A DNA stretch of 44,367 nucleotides from Gammaproteobacteria bacterium (GTDB lineage: Bacteria > Pseudomonadota > Gammaproteobacteria > Natronospirales > REEB76), in NCBI GenBank assembly GCA_028870845.1, contig JAGWOR010000021.1, positions 1 to 44,367 on the forward strand, in the 5' to 3' direction. Below, piece after piece: positions 8,321 to 17,431 of this stretch. Every line of letters begins with the position of its first letter. Position 1 is the stretch's first letter. The notes beneath the pieces are model-generated. The model was not told the DNA's origin. It made no database searches and saw only the letters and a list, made by a program, of their open reading frames with translations. The translations under genes and the position numbers were made by a program.

Positions 8321-9862
8321 TTAATGATTGTCGGTCTGGTCGTAGAACTTGGCGAGGTCATCCTTGTATTGCTTCAGGGCCGGCAGGTACAGGTACATCA
8401 TGTGGCCGCCCGGGTAGTAATGGAAGCTGATGTTCTTGTAGATCTCCGGTGGCAGGTCCAGCTGGTCAATGTCGTATTCGGTCTTGAAGAACGGCGTGGC
8501 CAGGTCGAACAGGCCATTTGCCGAGAACACCTTCAGGTGCGGGTTTTCGCGCATGGCTTCGCCCAGGTTGGCGGCCACGTCCGGCAAAGGTGGCGTGAAG
8601 AACGAACGGCCGCCCGGTAACGGATGTTTCCAGTCCCAGCTGCGGATGATTTTGAAGTACGTGACCCGGTAGTTCAGGTCGCTCTTGTAGTGCAGGTTAT
8701 TGCGCAGGTACCAATACCAGGCGGCGGTGAAGGCCGGGCTGATGGAGCTGTCGGAGGGATCGTAATCGGGATATTCCTCGGCATCGTCCATGTTGATGCC
8801 CTCAAAGCGGGCGTCGTAGCGTCCCATGGTGCGGTCTTCATCGCGCAGCAGCTGGGCCCGGAAGCGCGAGGGATTTACCCGCAGGTTGGCCTGCTTCAGG
8901 TATTGCTCGCTCAAGCCGGTGTATTGGTGCAGTTTGGCCAGTACCTCGTCATATTCGGATCGCGGCAGGCTGGATCCCTGAAACAGGGCATCGGCGTATT
9001 CGCCGCGGGCAAACTGGCGCACCTGCTGCAGGAACGCCATCAGGTCCGAAGGCTTGTTGGGCAGCTTGTCGTGGTACCAGGCGATGGCGGCGTAGGACGG
9101 CAGGTAGGTGATGTACATGAGATCCGTGCCGGGGAAAGTGTCGCCGTAGTTGAGCACGCTGGACTGCAGGATCACGCCGTTCATGGCCACGCCCTGGTGC
9201 TGCAGGTAATCCACCAGATTGGCCGAACGGGTGGTGCCGTAGGATTCGCCCAGCAGGTATTTGGGTGAATTCCAGCGGTTATTCACCGTGATGTAGCGTT
9301 GGATGAACTGGCCGAAGGATTTAACATCCTGATCCACGCCCCAGAAATCCTTGCCGCTGGCCTTGCCCACCGCCCGGCTGAAGCCGGTACCGATGGCATC
9401 AATGAATACCAGGTCGCTCTTGTCCAGCAACGAATACTGGTTGGCGACGATGTCGTAGGGCGGCGGCGGGGTTGGTGCGGCGTTGCTGGTGACGATGCGC
9501 ATGGGGCCGAAGGCACCCATGTGTAGCCAGATGCTGGAAGAGCCCGGCCCGCCGTTGTACAGGAAAGTCAGCGGCCGGCGCGACAGGTCCTTGACGCCAT
9601 CCTTGGTGTAGGCCACATAAAACACGCTGGCATCAGGCTCACCCTTGTCATTGCGCAGCAATAGCGTGCCGGCGGTGGCCGTATAGCGGATGTCGTGGCC
9701 ATCGATGCTCACGCTGTGCTGGGTGACGACGGCCTCTTCCTTGGGAACCGGCGCTGCACTGGTTTTGGCTTGCGTGTCTGGGGCTGACGACTGGCCCGCC
9801 GCAAATGCCGGGACAGCCAGGAACAATGCCGAAAGCAGCAGGCAGTTGAAGGCTTTCTTCAT
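8321..9862 (-). CDS. S10 serine carboxypeptidase-like protein, copy 4
   Basis: Secreted S10 peptidase of 513 residues, first of the three-gene array. Two ATGs occur 6 bases apart. The one at 9862 is chosen because GGAG lies 7 bases upstream, while the one at 9868 would be only 1 base from it. Signal peptide: MKKAFNCLLLSALFLAVPAFA. Motifs are GGPGSSSIWLHMGAFGP, LLGESYGTTR (Ser near 205), GLFDLATPFFKTEY and GGHMMYLYLP. A TATATATA stretch at 9894-9901 may supply the -10 region of an array promoter, but no good -35 is visible. The 118 bases up to pepQ also hold a 6-bp GGCCGC/GCGGCC hairpin (9922-9937), possibly at the end of the pepQ message. Confidence 0.92.
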   Translation of the reverse strand: MKKAFNCLLLSALFLAVPAFAAGQSSAPDTQAKTSAAPVPKEEAVVTQHSVSIDGHDIRYTATAGTLLLRNDKGEPDASVFYVAYTKDGVKDLSRRPLTFLYNGGPGSSSIWLHMGAFGPMRIVTSNAAPTPPPPYDIVANQYSLLDKSDLVFIDAIGTGFSRAVGKASGKDFWGVDQDVKSFGQFIQRYITVNNRWNSPKYLLGESYGTTRSANLVDYLQHQGVAMNGVILQSSVLNYGDTFPGTDLMYITYLPSYAAIAWYHDKLPNKPSDLMAFLQQVRQFARGEYADALFQGSSLPRSEYDEVLAKLHQYTGLSEQYLKQANLRVNPSRFRAQLLRDEDRTMGRYDARFEGINMDDAEEYPDYDPSDSSISPAFTAAWYWYLRNNLHYKSDLNYRVTYFKIIRSWDWKHPLPGGRSFFTPPLPDVAANLGEAMRENPHLKVFSANGLFDLATPFFKTEYDIDQLDLPPEIYKNISFHYYPGGHMMYLYLPALKQYKDDLAKFYDQTDNH

Positions 9863-9980
9863 TTTCATACTCCGGGAAGTTTCAACAAACGGGTATATAT
9901 ATGACCAGGACAGGGGCAGGGGGCCGCGTCAGCGGCCATCCTACCTGTTCCGAGGAAGCAAGTGGAGTGCGCGACGCGGG

Positions 9981-11303
9981 TTACGCCTGTTTGAAGGCGT
10001 CACGGGTCAAGTTTTCCGGTTTTCCGGATTTGACCGCCACATTGTCCTCAATGCGGATGCCGCCGTATTTGCGGAATTCAGCCAGCTTCGGCCAATTCAC
10101 CTGACCCGCATTCTTATCCTGGCGCAGCTTGTCCAGGAGCGAATCGATGAAATACAAGCCGGGCTCGATGGTTACCACGAAGTTTTCCTTGAGTACCCGG
10201 GTCATGCGCAGGAAAGGATGGCCGGCGGGCTTGGGAATGGTGTCGCCGCGCGGACTGGCCATGGACCCTCCCACGTCGTGGGTCTGAAGACCCAACAGAT
10301 GTCCGAGACCGTGGGGCAGAAATGTGCAGCTGATGCCGCTCGTCACGATATCCTCTGCCGGCAGCTTCACAAACTCGAAATCGTGCAGCAATTGTGCGAT
10401 GCCGTGATGCGCCTCCGCATGCAACGCCTTGAAGTCTGTTTCCGGCTGGGCTTTTTTCGCTAACTGCTGCTGTACCTGGTCAAGAGCGTAAATCAGTTCC
10501 TGGAATTCGTCAGGTTTCGCGGAATAGGTGCGGGTGATGTCCGAGGCATAGCCGTTTACCTGCGTGCCGGCATCGATGAGGAATGCGTGGCGATGGTCGG
10601 GCTTGCTCAGGTCCCAATTCTGATAGTGCAAGGTGGACGCGTGCTCATTCAGGGCGATGATGGCGCTGTAGGGCAGCTGGTTGTCGGTCTGGCCGGTGGC
10701 GGCGCAGAAGCTGGTGTGGATCTCGAACTCGCTGGCTCCGGCGCGGAACGCCTGTTCGGCGGCTTGATGTCCCTTGGCGCCCAAGGCACTGGCGATTCGC
10801 ATGCACTCCAGTTCATATTCGGTCTTGACTGCGCGGGTGTAATTCAGGGTGTTCAGCAGGGATTCAGGATTCACGTCAGCGAAGCCCCAGTTTTTGAAGC
10901 GATCCTGCCATTCACCCAGGAATACGCAGCGTCGCGCAACCGGCAGCGCGCCGGGAGCATCCTCAGGGCGTTTGATGATGCGGATGTCGAAATACCCGGT
11001 CCAGTACCCGGCGGGGGCTGCGGGTGGCAGGTACCAGTAATCCTCGGGCTGGTAGTAGACCAGAACCGGCTTGTGGCCGGGGACATACGCCACGAAGGAA
11101 TCATGTGCCTGGCACAGAGGCAGCCAGTTCTTAAAATGCGGATTGACCCGAAAAGGGTAATCCATGTCATCCAAGAACAGCGTATGCGGGCTGCCGGCGA
11201 ACACCGCGATGGCGTCAAAACCGGCGGCCGCCAGCGCCATGTCGAAGCGCTTGGCGACGGTTTTCAGGTGGTCTGGGTAGAGCCGCGTGAGCGCCTCGGT
11301 CAT
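9981..11303 (-). CDS. pepQ: Xaa-Pro dipeptidase PepQ (M24)
   Basis: Cytoplasmic dimetal aminopeptidase-fold enzyme that splits dipeptides ending in proline and recycles proline from peptides. The start at 11303 (MTEALTRLYPDHL) aligns with the E. coli PepQ N-terminus and has GGGGA 5 bases upstream. The 440-residue length is normal (about 443 in E. coli). Metal ligands of the pita-bread fold are all visible: Asp in FLIDAGTQ, Asp in SDITRTY, His in PHGLGHLLGLQTHDVGG, Glu in VTIEPGLYF and Glu in GIRIEDNVAV. It is divergent from the aldo/keto reductase at 11425. Its place beside the S10 array fits use of peptides as nutrients. Confidence 0.95.
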   Translation of the reverse strand: MTEALTRLYPDHLKTVAKRFDMALAAAGFDAIAVFAGSPHTLFLDDMDYPFRVNPHFKNWLPLCQAHDSFVAYVPGHKPVLVYYQPEDYWYLPPAAPAGYWTGYFDIRIIKRPEDAPGALPVARRCVFLGEWQDRFKNWGFADVNPESLLNTLNYTRAVKTEYELECMRIASALGAKGHQAAEQAFRAGASEFEIHTSFCAATGQTDNQLPYSAIIALNEHASTLHYQNWDLSKPDHRHAFLIDAGTQVNGYASDITRTYSAKPDEFQELIYALDQVQQQLAKKAQPETDFKALHAEAHHGIAQLLHDFEFVKLPAEDIVTSGISCTFLPHGLGHLLGLQTHDVGGSMASPRGDTIPKPAGHPFLRMTRVLKENFVVTIEPGLYFIDSLLDKLRQDKNAGQVNWPKLAEFRKYGGIRIEDNVAVKSGKPENLTRDAFKQA

Positions 11304-11424
11304 ACTGTTCCCCATCCCTCGCGTAGGTATCCTGGGGATTATTTCAGATTCCGCGCCCGCTGGCACGGTCTGTTCGCCGGGTTGTTAAGATAAGCGTCGT
11401 GCATCGCGTGACGGGAGCAACGAC

Positions 11425-12396
11425 ATGGAATACCGGCGTCTGGGCAAGGCGGGTCTGAAACTCAGTGTCCTGTCTTTCGGGTCCTGGGTTACCTTCAAGA
11501 ACCAGCTGGATGACAGGCAGGCGGATCAATGCCTGGGAACGGCCTACGACGCCGGCGTGAATTTTTTCGATAACGCCGAAACCTACGCCGCCGGCCAGTC
11601 CGAAGTCATCATGGGACGGGCGCTGAAACGCCTGGGTTTTCCGCGCGACTCCTATTGTGTGTCCAGCAAGGTGTTTTTCGGCAGCCGCAGCGCGCCCTTG
11701 CCAACGCAACGCGGACTGTCACGCAAACACATTATGGAAGCCTGTCACCAGGCGATGCAGCGTTTGCAGGTTGATTACCTGGATCTATATTTCTGCCACC
11801 GGCCGGACCCGGATACGCCCATTGAGGAGACGGTACGCGCCATGCATGACCTGGTGCAACAAGGCAAGGTGCTGTACTGGGGCACTTCCGAGTGGCCGGC
11901 GGAGGACATCATCGCGGCGCACAGCATAGCCCATGGTCTGTATCTCACGCCGCCGAGCATGGAACAGCCGCAGTACAACCTGTTTGTACGCCAGCGTGTG
12001 GAACAGGAATACGCGCCCCTGTACCGGGATTACGGCATGGGTACCACGGTCTGGTCGCCGCTGGCTTCCGGGATACTCACCGGCAAGTATAGCCGCGGGA
12101 TCCCGGCGGATTCGCGCGTGAACCTGGCCGGCTATGAGTGGCTCAAGGAGCGCGTCGAGAATGAGGAAGGCAAGCAAAGGATTACCGCCACCGACAGGCT
12201 GAAGTCGGTTGCCCGGGAGCTGGACATGAGTGTGACCCAACTGGCGCTCGCCTGGTGCCTGAAGAACCCGAATGTCAGCAGCGTGATTCTGGGGGCTTCG
12301 CAGCTGCAACAGTTGCGCGAGAACCTTGGAGCTTTGGCGCAGCTGGCAAAACTCTCGGCCGAAGTCATGCAGCGCATCGAAAAAGCCATTCGCTGA
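11425..12396 (+). CDS. Aldo/keto reductase, Kv-beta-like
   Basis: NADPH-dependent oxidoreductase of 323 residues, TIM-barrel AKR family. The closest style is the potassium-channel beta-subunit/YghZ group (opening RRLGKAGLKLSVLSFGSW). The catalytic tetrad is visible: Asp and Tyr in FFDNAETYAAG, Lys in SSKVFFGS and His in YFCHRPDPD. The nucleotide-binding end is VSSVILGASQLQQLREN. A GGGAG site lies 7 bases before the ATG. The stop is followed after one base by the ATG of a TPR-sulfotransferase, so the two are translationally linked. The physiological substrate is unknown. A house-keeping carbonyl-detoxifying role is as likely as a role with the sulfotransferase. Confidence 0.92.
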   Translation: MEYRRLGKAGLKLSVLSFGSWVTFKNQLDDRQADQCLGTAYDAGVNFFDNAETYAAGQSEVIMGRALKRLGFPRDSYCVSSKVFFGSRSAPLPTQRGLSRKHIMEACHQAMQRLQVDYLDLYFCHRPDPDTPIEETVRAMHDLVQQGKVLYWGTSEWPAEDIIAAHSIAHGLYLTPPSMEQPQYNLFVRQRVEQEYAPLYRDYGMGTTVWSPLASGILTGKYSRGIPADSRVNLAGYEWLKERVENEEGKQRITATDRLKSVARELDMSVTQLALAWCLKNPNVSSVILGASQLQQLRENLGALAQLAKLSAEVMQRIEKAIR

Positions 12397-12397
12397 T

Positions 12398-14023
12398 ATG
12401 CATAAGCCGACTGCAGCTGCGCAGCAAGCGCATCAGCTGATGCTGCAGGCGGCGGATTATTATGGCCGCGATGGATACGCAAGCGCCGCTGCCCTGTGTG
12501 AGCGGGCATTGGCCATCAGCCCGGAAATTCCCGAAGCCCTGCATCTTCTCGGCCTGTGCCGCTGGAAATCCGGCGCCAATCTGGACGGCGTATTACAACT
12601 GCTGCAGCAAGCCGCGGCGCTCAAGCCGAATGATGCCCAGCTGTGGCACAACCTGGGTATCGTGCGCGAACAAAGCGGCGATCTCGCCGGTGCGCGCGAG
12701 GCTTTCCGCACAGCAGTGCTCTGTGATCCTGCGCGCAGCGATTCCCAGTACAACCTTGGCGTCATGTGTACGGCGCTCAAGGAGGAAGCAGCTGCCGAAC
12801 AGGCTTACCGTCAGGCGCTGGCCACTGATGGACGGCATGCCGGCGCAGCAGCGGGCCTGGCGGCGGTGTGTGAAGCCCGCAACCAGCCGGAGGAGGCCGG
12901 CCGCTGGCTGGCGGTGGCTTTGCAGCAGGACCCGCATGACGCAGTGGCAAACCTTACCCAGGCACAACTGGATTTCCGCATCGGACATTATCCGCAGGCG
13001 GTAACCCGCCTGCAGGACCTGCTGCAGCGTCCCCTATCAGCAATCAATCGTTCACTGGCCCTGGGCCGCCTGGGCATGAGCTATGACCGCCTGGGCAATT
13101 ATCAGCTGGCGTTTGCAGCGTTCATGCAGGCCAAGCAGGCACTCAACCAACAAATGTGGAGTTCTCCAGAGGCTGATCTCTACAGCCCGGCAACGGCAGC
13201 GCGCATCTGCCGGCAGTTCGGCTTATTGACCGGCAATGGGCCAATACCCGCAGAGCCAAAGTCGGCCGTTGCACCGGTGTTTCTACTGGGGTTTCCACGC
13301 TCCGGCACCACCCTGTTGGACCAAATCCTGTCCTGCCATTCCCGCATTCTGGTACTGGAGGAACGCGAGACCCTGCAGGACGTGTTGCAGGATTTCGCGA
13401 TCTCCGACCGCCGGCTTGAGGAATTTGCCCACTGCGACGCGGGGCTGCTGCAGGATTATCGAGATCGATACTGGTCCCGGGTTTCGGATTTTCTGCCGCA
13501 ATACTCCGCGCACATGCTGTTCATCGACAAGCTGCCGTTGAACACCCTGTATTTGCCGTTGATCCGCCGCCTGTTTCCCGCGGCGCGATTTATTCTGGCG
13601 CTGCGTGATCCGCGCGACGTGGTGCTGTCGTGCTTCATGCAAAGTTTCGAACCCAATGCCGCCATGCGGAATTTTTTCAGCCTTGAAACGACCGTGGGTT
13701 TTTACAGCGCGGTCATGCAGATCGCCCGGCTGGCACTGACATCGTTTCCAGAACAAATCCATGTATTGCGCTATGAAGCCCTGGTGGAGGACGCGGCCTC
13801 GGAAACCGGGAAATTGCTGGCATTTCTCGGCCTGGATTGGGAACCAAAAGTATTGGAATTTCATAAAACCGCCCAAGGGCGGCGCATCCATACTCCCAGC
13901 TATCATCAGGTGGCGCAGCCTATTTACCAGGCAGCGTGCCAGCGCTGGCGGCATTACGCGCAACACCTGCAGACGGTACTGCCGCGATTGCAGCCGTTTG
14001 TGGATTATTTCGGCTATTCCTGA
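12398..14023 (+). CDS. TPR-sulfotransferase fusion 1
   Basis: A 541-residue protein. Residues 1 to about 250 carry tandem tetratricopeptide repeats (for example LWHNLGIVREQSGDLAGARE), which usually bind a protein partner. Residues from about 290 onward are a PAPS-dependent sulfotransferase. The 5'-phosphosulfate loop is GFPRSGTTLLDQ near residue 299, then IDKLPLN, and the 3'-phosphate site LRDPRDVVLSCF near residue 401. It has no signal peptide. The ATG is one base after the aldo/keto reductase stop with no good ribosome site, so coupled translation is likely. It ends opposite the TonB-dependent receptor, with which it shares the terminator region. Transfer of sulfate to a protein or glycan is inferred from the family; the acceptor is unknown. 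Confidence 0.9.
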   Translation: MHKPTAAAQQAHQLMLQAADYYGRDGYASAAALCERALAISPEIPEALHLLGLCRWKSGANLDGVLQLLQQAAALKPNDAQLWHNLGIVREQSGDLAGAREAFRTAVLCDPARSDSQYNLGVMCTALKEEAAAEQAYRQALATDGRHAGAAAGLAAVCEARNQPEEAGRWLAVALQQDPHDAVANLTQAQLDFRIGHYPQAVTRLQDLLQRPLSAINRSLALGRLGMSYDRLGNYQLAFAAFMQAKQALNQQMWSSPEADLYSPATAARICRQFGLLTGNGPIPAEPKSAVAPVFLLGFPRSGTTLLDQILSCHSRILVLEERETLQDVLQDFAISDRRLEEFAHCDAGLLQDYRDRYWSRVSDFLPQYSAHMLFIDKLPLNTLYLPLIRRLFPAARFILALRDPRDVVLSCFMQSFEPNAAMRNFFSLETTVGFYSAVMQIARLALTSFPEQIHVLRYEALVEDAASETGKLLAFLGLDWEPKVLEFHKTAQGRRIHTPSYHQVAQPIYQAACQRWRHYAQHLQTVLPRLQPFVDYFGYS

Positions 14024-14031
14024 GCATAGGC

Positions 14032-14063
14032 AAAAAAATCCCGCGGCCCTTGCGGGCCGCGGG
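14032..14063 (-). terminator. Rho-independent terminator of the TonB-dependent receptor
   Basis: A perfect 10-bp GC stem (14040-14049 with 14054-14063, loop of 4). On the minus strand it is followed by seven Ts (14032-14038). It lies 25 bases past the receptor stop. It also sits 16 bases past the plus-strand sulfotransferase stop, where no T-run follows, so it is efficient in one direction only. Confidence 0.85.
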
Positions 14064-14088
14064 TGCAATAGGTCATTGCCAGTCGGTA

Positions 14089-17000
14089 TCAGAACTTAAC
14101 GTTGATGCGCCCGTAGAAGAAGCGCCCGGGCACGTCATACAGCGTCGGGTCGAAGCTGTTGAGCTGCTGCTGGGTGGACGAAGGCGGAGCCTTGTCCAGG
14201 AAGTTCTTGATGCCGAAGGTGAAGCTCATCTTGGCGGGATCATAGTTGTAGTTCACCTGTACGTCGTTGTAGACCACCGCCCCCAGGTAGTTGGTGGACA
14301 GGCTGTTGTTGGCATAGTTGGGATTGGAGCACAGTCCCAGGTTGGTGAGGCTGTTGGACGAACCGTCCAGGTAGTCGGAGCAGGGTTCCGTCATGCCGCT
14401 GATGTAGCGCATGTTCCATTGCGCCATCCAGTTGCCGCGGGTCCACTGCAGGAAGGTATTGGCCTTCCAGCGCGGCACGCCGAAGGGGAACACGGTGCCG
14501 CCGCGCTCCACGCTTACCAGCTGGGTCACGGTCGGCGAGCTGCCGGGATTGGGCGTGGTGATCTGGTAGTTGCGGGTGAAGGTGCTGTCCAGCCCGGCCT
14601 TGAACTCACCTACCGAGGTGCTGGGGAACACATAGGTGACTCCGAAATCAATGCCATCGGTGAGCACGCTGCCCACGTTGGTGACGCTGTCATTGATATT
14701 GGTGATGGCGCCGATGCCGCCGCGCGAAATGCGGGTGCAGTCGCCGAGGTTGCCGGCGATGTAGCAGCCGTTGAGGATGGACTGGCCGCTCAGGGGCTGG
14801 ATGGTGTTCTGCAGCTCAATGCGGTAGTAGTCCATGTTCAGGTCCAGGCCCGGCGCCCAGTCGGGGCTGTAGACGAAGCCCACGGTGCGGGAAATGGAGG
14901 TTTCCGGCTGCAGGTTCTGATTGCCGCTTTCCAGCGTGTTGATCTGGCCGTTGGTCTGCAGGTATCCGGGTGAAACCGGGGCTACGCCACCATAGCCGTT
15001 GGCGCAGCGTTGCTGAACGGTGAGCGAAACGCCCGAGTTTTGATAATTGCTGCAGGGATCGGTAACCGTGGAAGACAGCAGGGTGGGACCGGCATACAGT
15101 TCATCGATATTCGGCGCCCGGAAACCCTGGGACCAGGTGGTGCGCGCCAGGAAGTCGTCGCTCACCTGCCACTTCAAACCGGCCAGGCTGGTGGTATTGC
15201 CCCCATAGGAGCTATAGCTGGTATGGCGCGAGGCCACGTCCAGGTCCAGCAGCTTGACGGCCGGAATGTTGGCCAGCAGGGGAATGTCGAATTCCACATA
15301 TTCGGATTTTTCCGTGATCCGGCCGGAGGTGGGTGGCACGGCAACTTTCGGATTGAAGCTGTCGTAGCCTGCCTGGGCCACCGAGTCGGGTATGAAACTG
15401 CCGTCGTGTTCCAGGTACTGGTAGCCGGCGGCGAAGCCCAGGGGGCCGGCCGGTAGCATCACCAGGTTGCTGTTGGTGATATCGGCGTTGTAGACGCGCT
15501 GGTTGTTGGTGAACTGGTTCTGCTGGGTGTAGGCACTGTAGGTGAGCTGCCCCGGTGAGATGGGCGTGGTCTGGCCGCCAAAGAAGTTGATGGGTACGCA
15601 GCCGGTGGTGGCCGCACATACGCCGGGATCCCCCATGGCGATGCGCAGACTCTGCACGTTCAGGGAGCCGTAGTTAGTGTCGATTTCCGTGTCCTTGGAG
15701 AAGATGTAGCCGGTGCTCCAGTCCCATTCCGATCCCAGGGCGTTGAAAAAGCCGTTGAAACCGCCGCTGAAGCGCCAGGTGTCTTCATTTTCGTTGTAAA
15801 TGCGGGGGCCGTCCTCCACCATGCGCCGGCCCAGAAGCCCCAGCCAGCCGGGACCAATGGGTGCATTGGTATTCAAATCGAATCCGAAGGGATTGTATTG
15901 CTGGTTGGCGGGGATGTCGGTGACGATGCTGGTGGAAGCAAAGAACAGCGGCGTGGGTCCGGCCTGCTGCTGGGAATTGCGGTGGCTGTAGTTCATGTCC
16001 GCGGTGAACGTCAGGTTGTCGGTCAGGTCAGTATGTCCGGCCACGTAACCGCTGTAGCGTTCCTCGGGTGTCAGCACGTAATTGTAGGGGGCATAGTTGA
16101 AGCGGTCCTGCTGCACGAACGGTGCAAACTGGTTGGCTGCCGTGCCAGGCTGGCCGGTAATCAAGGTCAGGTCGCACAACGGCTCATAGTTGGGCGTGCT
16201 GGCGGAACCAAAATTGGTGGTGGGGCACTGGGACGAAGTCAGCCCGGTGGACGCGGCCGGAGCGTTGTTCGGATCAGTTGGCGTGCTGCTGGTTGGCGGT
16301 ATGAACACAAACCGTCCCTGGGGAGTGGCGGAACTGCCGCGCGTCTGGCCGGTGCCGAACACCGGTTCCCTGGAAATGGTGCGGGCATTGGCCGGGATCC
16401 CGTTCTGGTTGGTGTAGCTCACGTTGTACACCAGGCTGGCATGGTCGTTAGCGAGGCCCGAGGTGAAATCGTATTCCTGGGTTCTGCCGTCCCAGCCGCC
16501 GCCGTCCCCGTGGCCGTCATACAGGCCCAGGTAGGCATTCGCCTGGGTACCGGTAAAATTCTGCACGGTGATGATATTGACTACACCGGCGATGGCGTCT
16601 GAACCATAAATGGCTGAGGCGCCATCCTGCAGGATTTCGATGTGGTCGATGATGGAGGTGGGGATGGTGTTGAGGTCCACCGTGCCGTCCAGGCCGGTGA
16701 TCCAGCGTTTGCCGTTGACCAGCACCAGGGTACGGTTGGCACCCAGGTTGCGCAAATCCACATTGGTCTGGCCGCCGCCGGTATAGGTGAAATTGCCGCC
16801 GTCGTTGGCCATGGTGTTCAGAGCCGCTCCCGACGAGGTCAGGGTCTGCAGGATCTGACCAACGGTGCTGAGACCGGAAGCCTTGATCTGCTGTTGGGTG
16901 ATGATGACGATGGGCTGGGCGGTTTCCACGCTGGTGCGTTTGATCTTGGTGCCGGTGACCTCGATGGTGCCGAGCTGGGCTTTGGTTTCATTGTTGTTGG

Positions 17001-17115
17001 CGGTGCCGGTGGCCTGATCCTGGGCCAGTGCCGCCGGTCCGGCGAACAAGGATGTAGTTACCCCGCATGCCAGTGCGGTCTGGATAGCGCGCTTCAGCAG
17101 ATGACGATTCGACAT
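14089..17115 (-). CDS. Large TonB-dependent outer-membrane receptor
   Basis: Outer-membrane active transporter of 1008 residues, energised by TonB-ExbB-ExbD. The start at 17115 has GGAGGA about 6 bases upstream and gives a signal peptide ending PAALA. A plug domain follows (about 45-185: TIEVTGTKIKR, then NLGANRTLVLVNGKRW and GASAIYGSDAIAGVVNII), then a long barrel ending in FFYGRINVKF with terminal Phe. Five pairs of cysteines fall in putative extracellular loops (SSQCPTT/EPLCDLT, PGVCAATTGCVP, DPCSNY/QRCANGY, NGCYIAGNLGDCTR, EPCSDY/GLCSNP). This suggests disulfide-stapled loops. Receptors of this size and type in xanthomonad-like bacteria usually sit with peptide or protein scavenging genes. 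The ligand is not readable from the sequence. It is flanked on both sides by TPR-sulfotransferases. Confidence 0.93.
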   Translation of the reverse strand: MSNRHLLKRAIQTALACGVTTSLFAGPAALAQDQATGTANNNETKAQLGTIEVTGTKIKRTSVETAQPIVIITQQQIKASGLSTVGQILQTLTSSGAALNTMANDGGNFTYTGGGQTNVDLRNLGANRTLVLVNGKRWITGLDGTVDLNTIPTSIIDHIEILQDGASAIYGSDAIAGVVNIITVQNFTGTQANAYLGLYDGHGDGGGWDGRTQEYDFTSGLANDHASLVYNVSYTNQNGIPANARTISREPVFGTGQTRGSSATPQGRFVFIPPTSSTPTDPNNAPAASTGLTSSQCPTTNFGSASTPNYEPLCDLTLITGQPGTAANQFAPFVQQDRFNYAPYNYVLTPEERYSGYVAGHTDLTDNLTFTADMNYSHRNSQQQAGPTPLFFASTSIVTDIPANQQYNPFGFDLNTNAPIGPGWLGLLGRRMVEDGPRIYNENEDTWRFSGGFNGFFNALGSEWDWSTGYIFSKDTEIDTNYGSLNVQSLRIAMGDPGVCAATTGCVPINFFGGQTTPISPGQLTYSAYTQQNQFTNNQRVYNADITNSNLVMLPAGPLGFAAGYQYLEHDGSFIPDSVAQAGYDSFNPKVAVPPTSGRITEKSEYVEFDIPLLANIPAVKLLDLDVASRHTSYSSYGGNTTSLAGLKWQVSDDFLARTTWSQGFRAPNIDELYAGPTLLSSTVTDPCSNYQNSGVSLTVQQRCANGYGGVAPVSPGYLQTNGQINTLESGNQNLQPETSISRTVGFVYSPDWAPGLDLNMDYYRIELQNTIQPLSGQSILNGCYIAGNLGDCTRISRGGIGAITNINDSVTNVGSVLTDGIDFGVTYVFPSTSVGEFKAGLDSTFTRNYQITTPNPGSSPTVTQLVSVERGGTVFPFGVPRWKANTFLQWTRGNWMAQWNMRYISGMTEPCSDYLDGSSNSLTNLGLCSNPNYANNSLSTNYLGAVVYNDVQVNYNYDPAKMSFTFGIKNFLDKAPPSSTQQQLNSFDPTLYDVPGRFFYGRINVKF

Positions 17116-17431
17116 TGTGATTCCTCCACCCAAAGTGATGTTTTATAGGCGGTGAGGCAGGCGATTTCCCGCTACTCGGCACCGTGTTGTTAAAATCTTA
17201 CAGATTGGAAGGGACTGATTTTCCCTAACCCCAGGTTTTTATACTATCTAACAGTAGCTTAACTATAGCCGAAATTAATAAAAGTATTTGCGTTGTACAT
17301 AACCAACAAATTGACGATTATGTAGTGCTACTTAAAGACACCAGCATAAGAAATTGTTTATAAAAGAATTTAAAGGTCATTTCCTGCTGATGCCAAAAAT
17401 TTGAAATACTTGGGATATAGGTGAGCACCAG
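17116..17431. promoter_or_regulatory. AT-rich divergent promoter region, receptor / TPR-sulfotransferase 2
   Basis: A gap of 316 bases between two divergent genes, clearly richer in A and T than its surroundings, especially 17210-17400. On the minus strand a TATAAA (17142-17147) lies about 27 bases before the receptor start and could be its -10 box; the -35 is poor. On the plus strand several TTG-type hexamers and a TATAAA (around 17358) occur, but I cannot fix one promoter. No open frame of useful length and no candidate small peptide gene was seen. A shared control region for receptor and sulfotransferases is inferred. Confidence 0.5.

Noticed and set aside
13936-14973. 345-codon plus-strand frame
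   Set aside because: It runs over the end of TPR-sulfotransferase 1, through the receptor terminator hairpin and antisense to the receptor.
17116-17431. Searched for a small peptide gene that could be the sulfation substrate
   Set aside because: Only very short frames occur; none has a leader, a tyrosine in an acidic context and a ribosome site.
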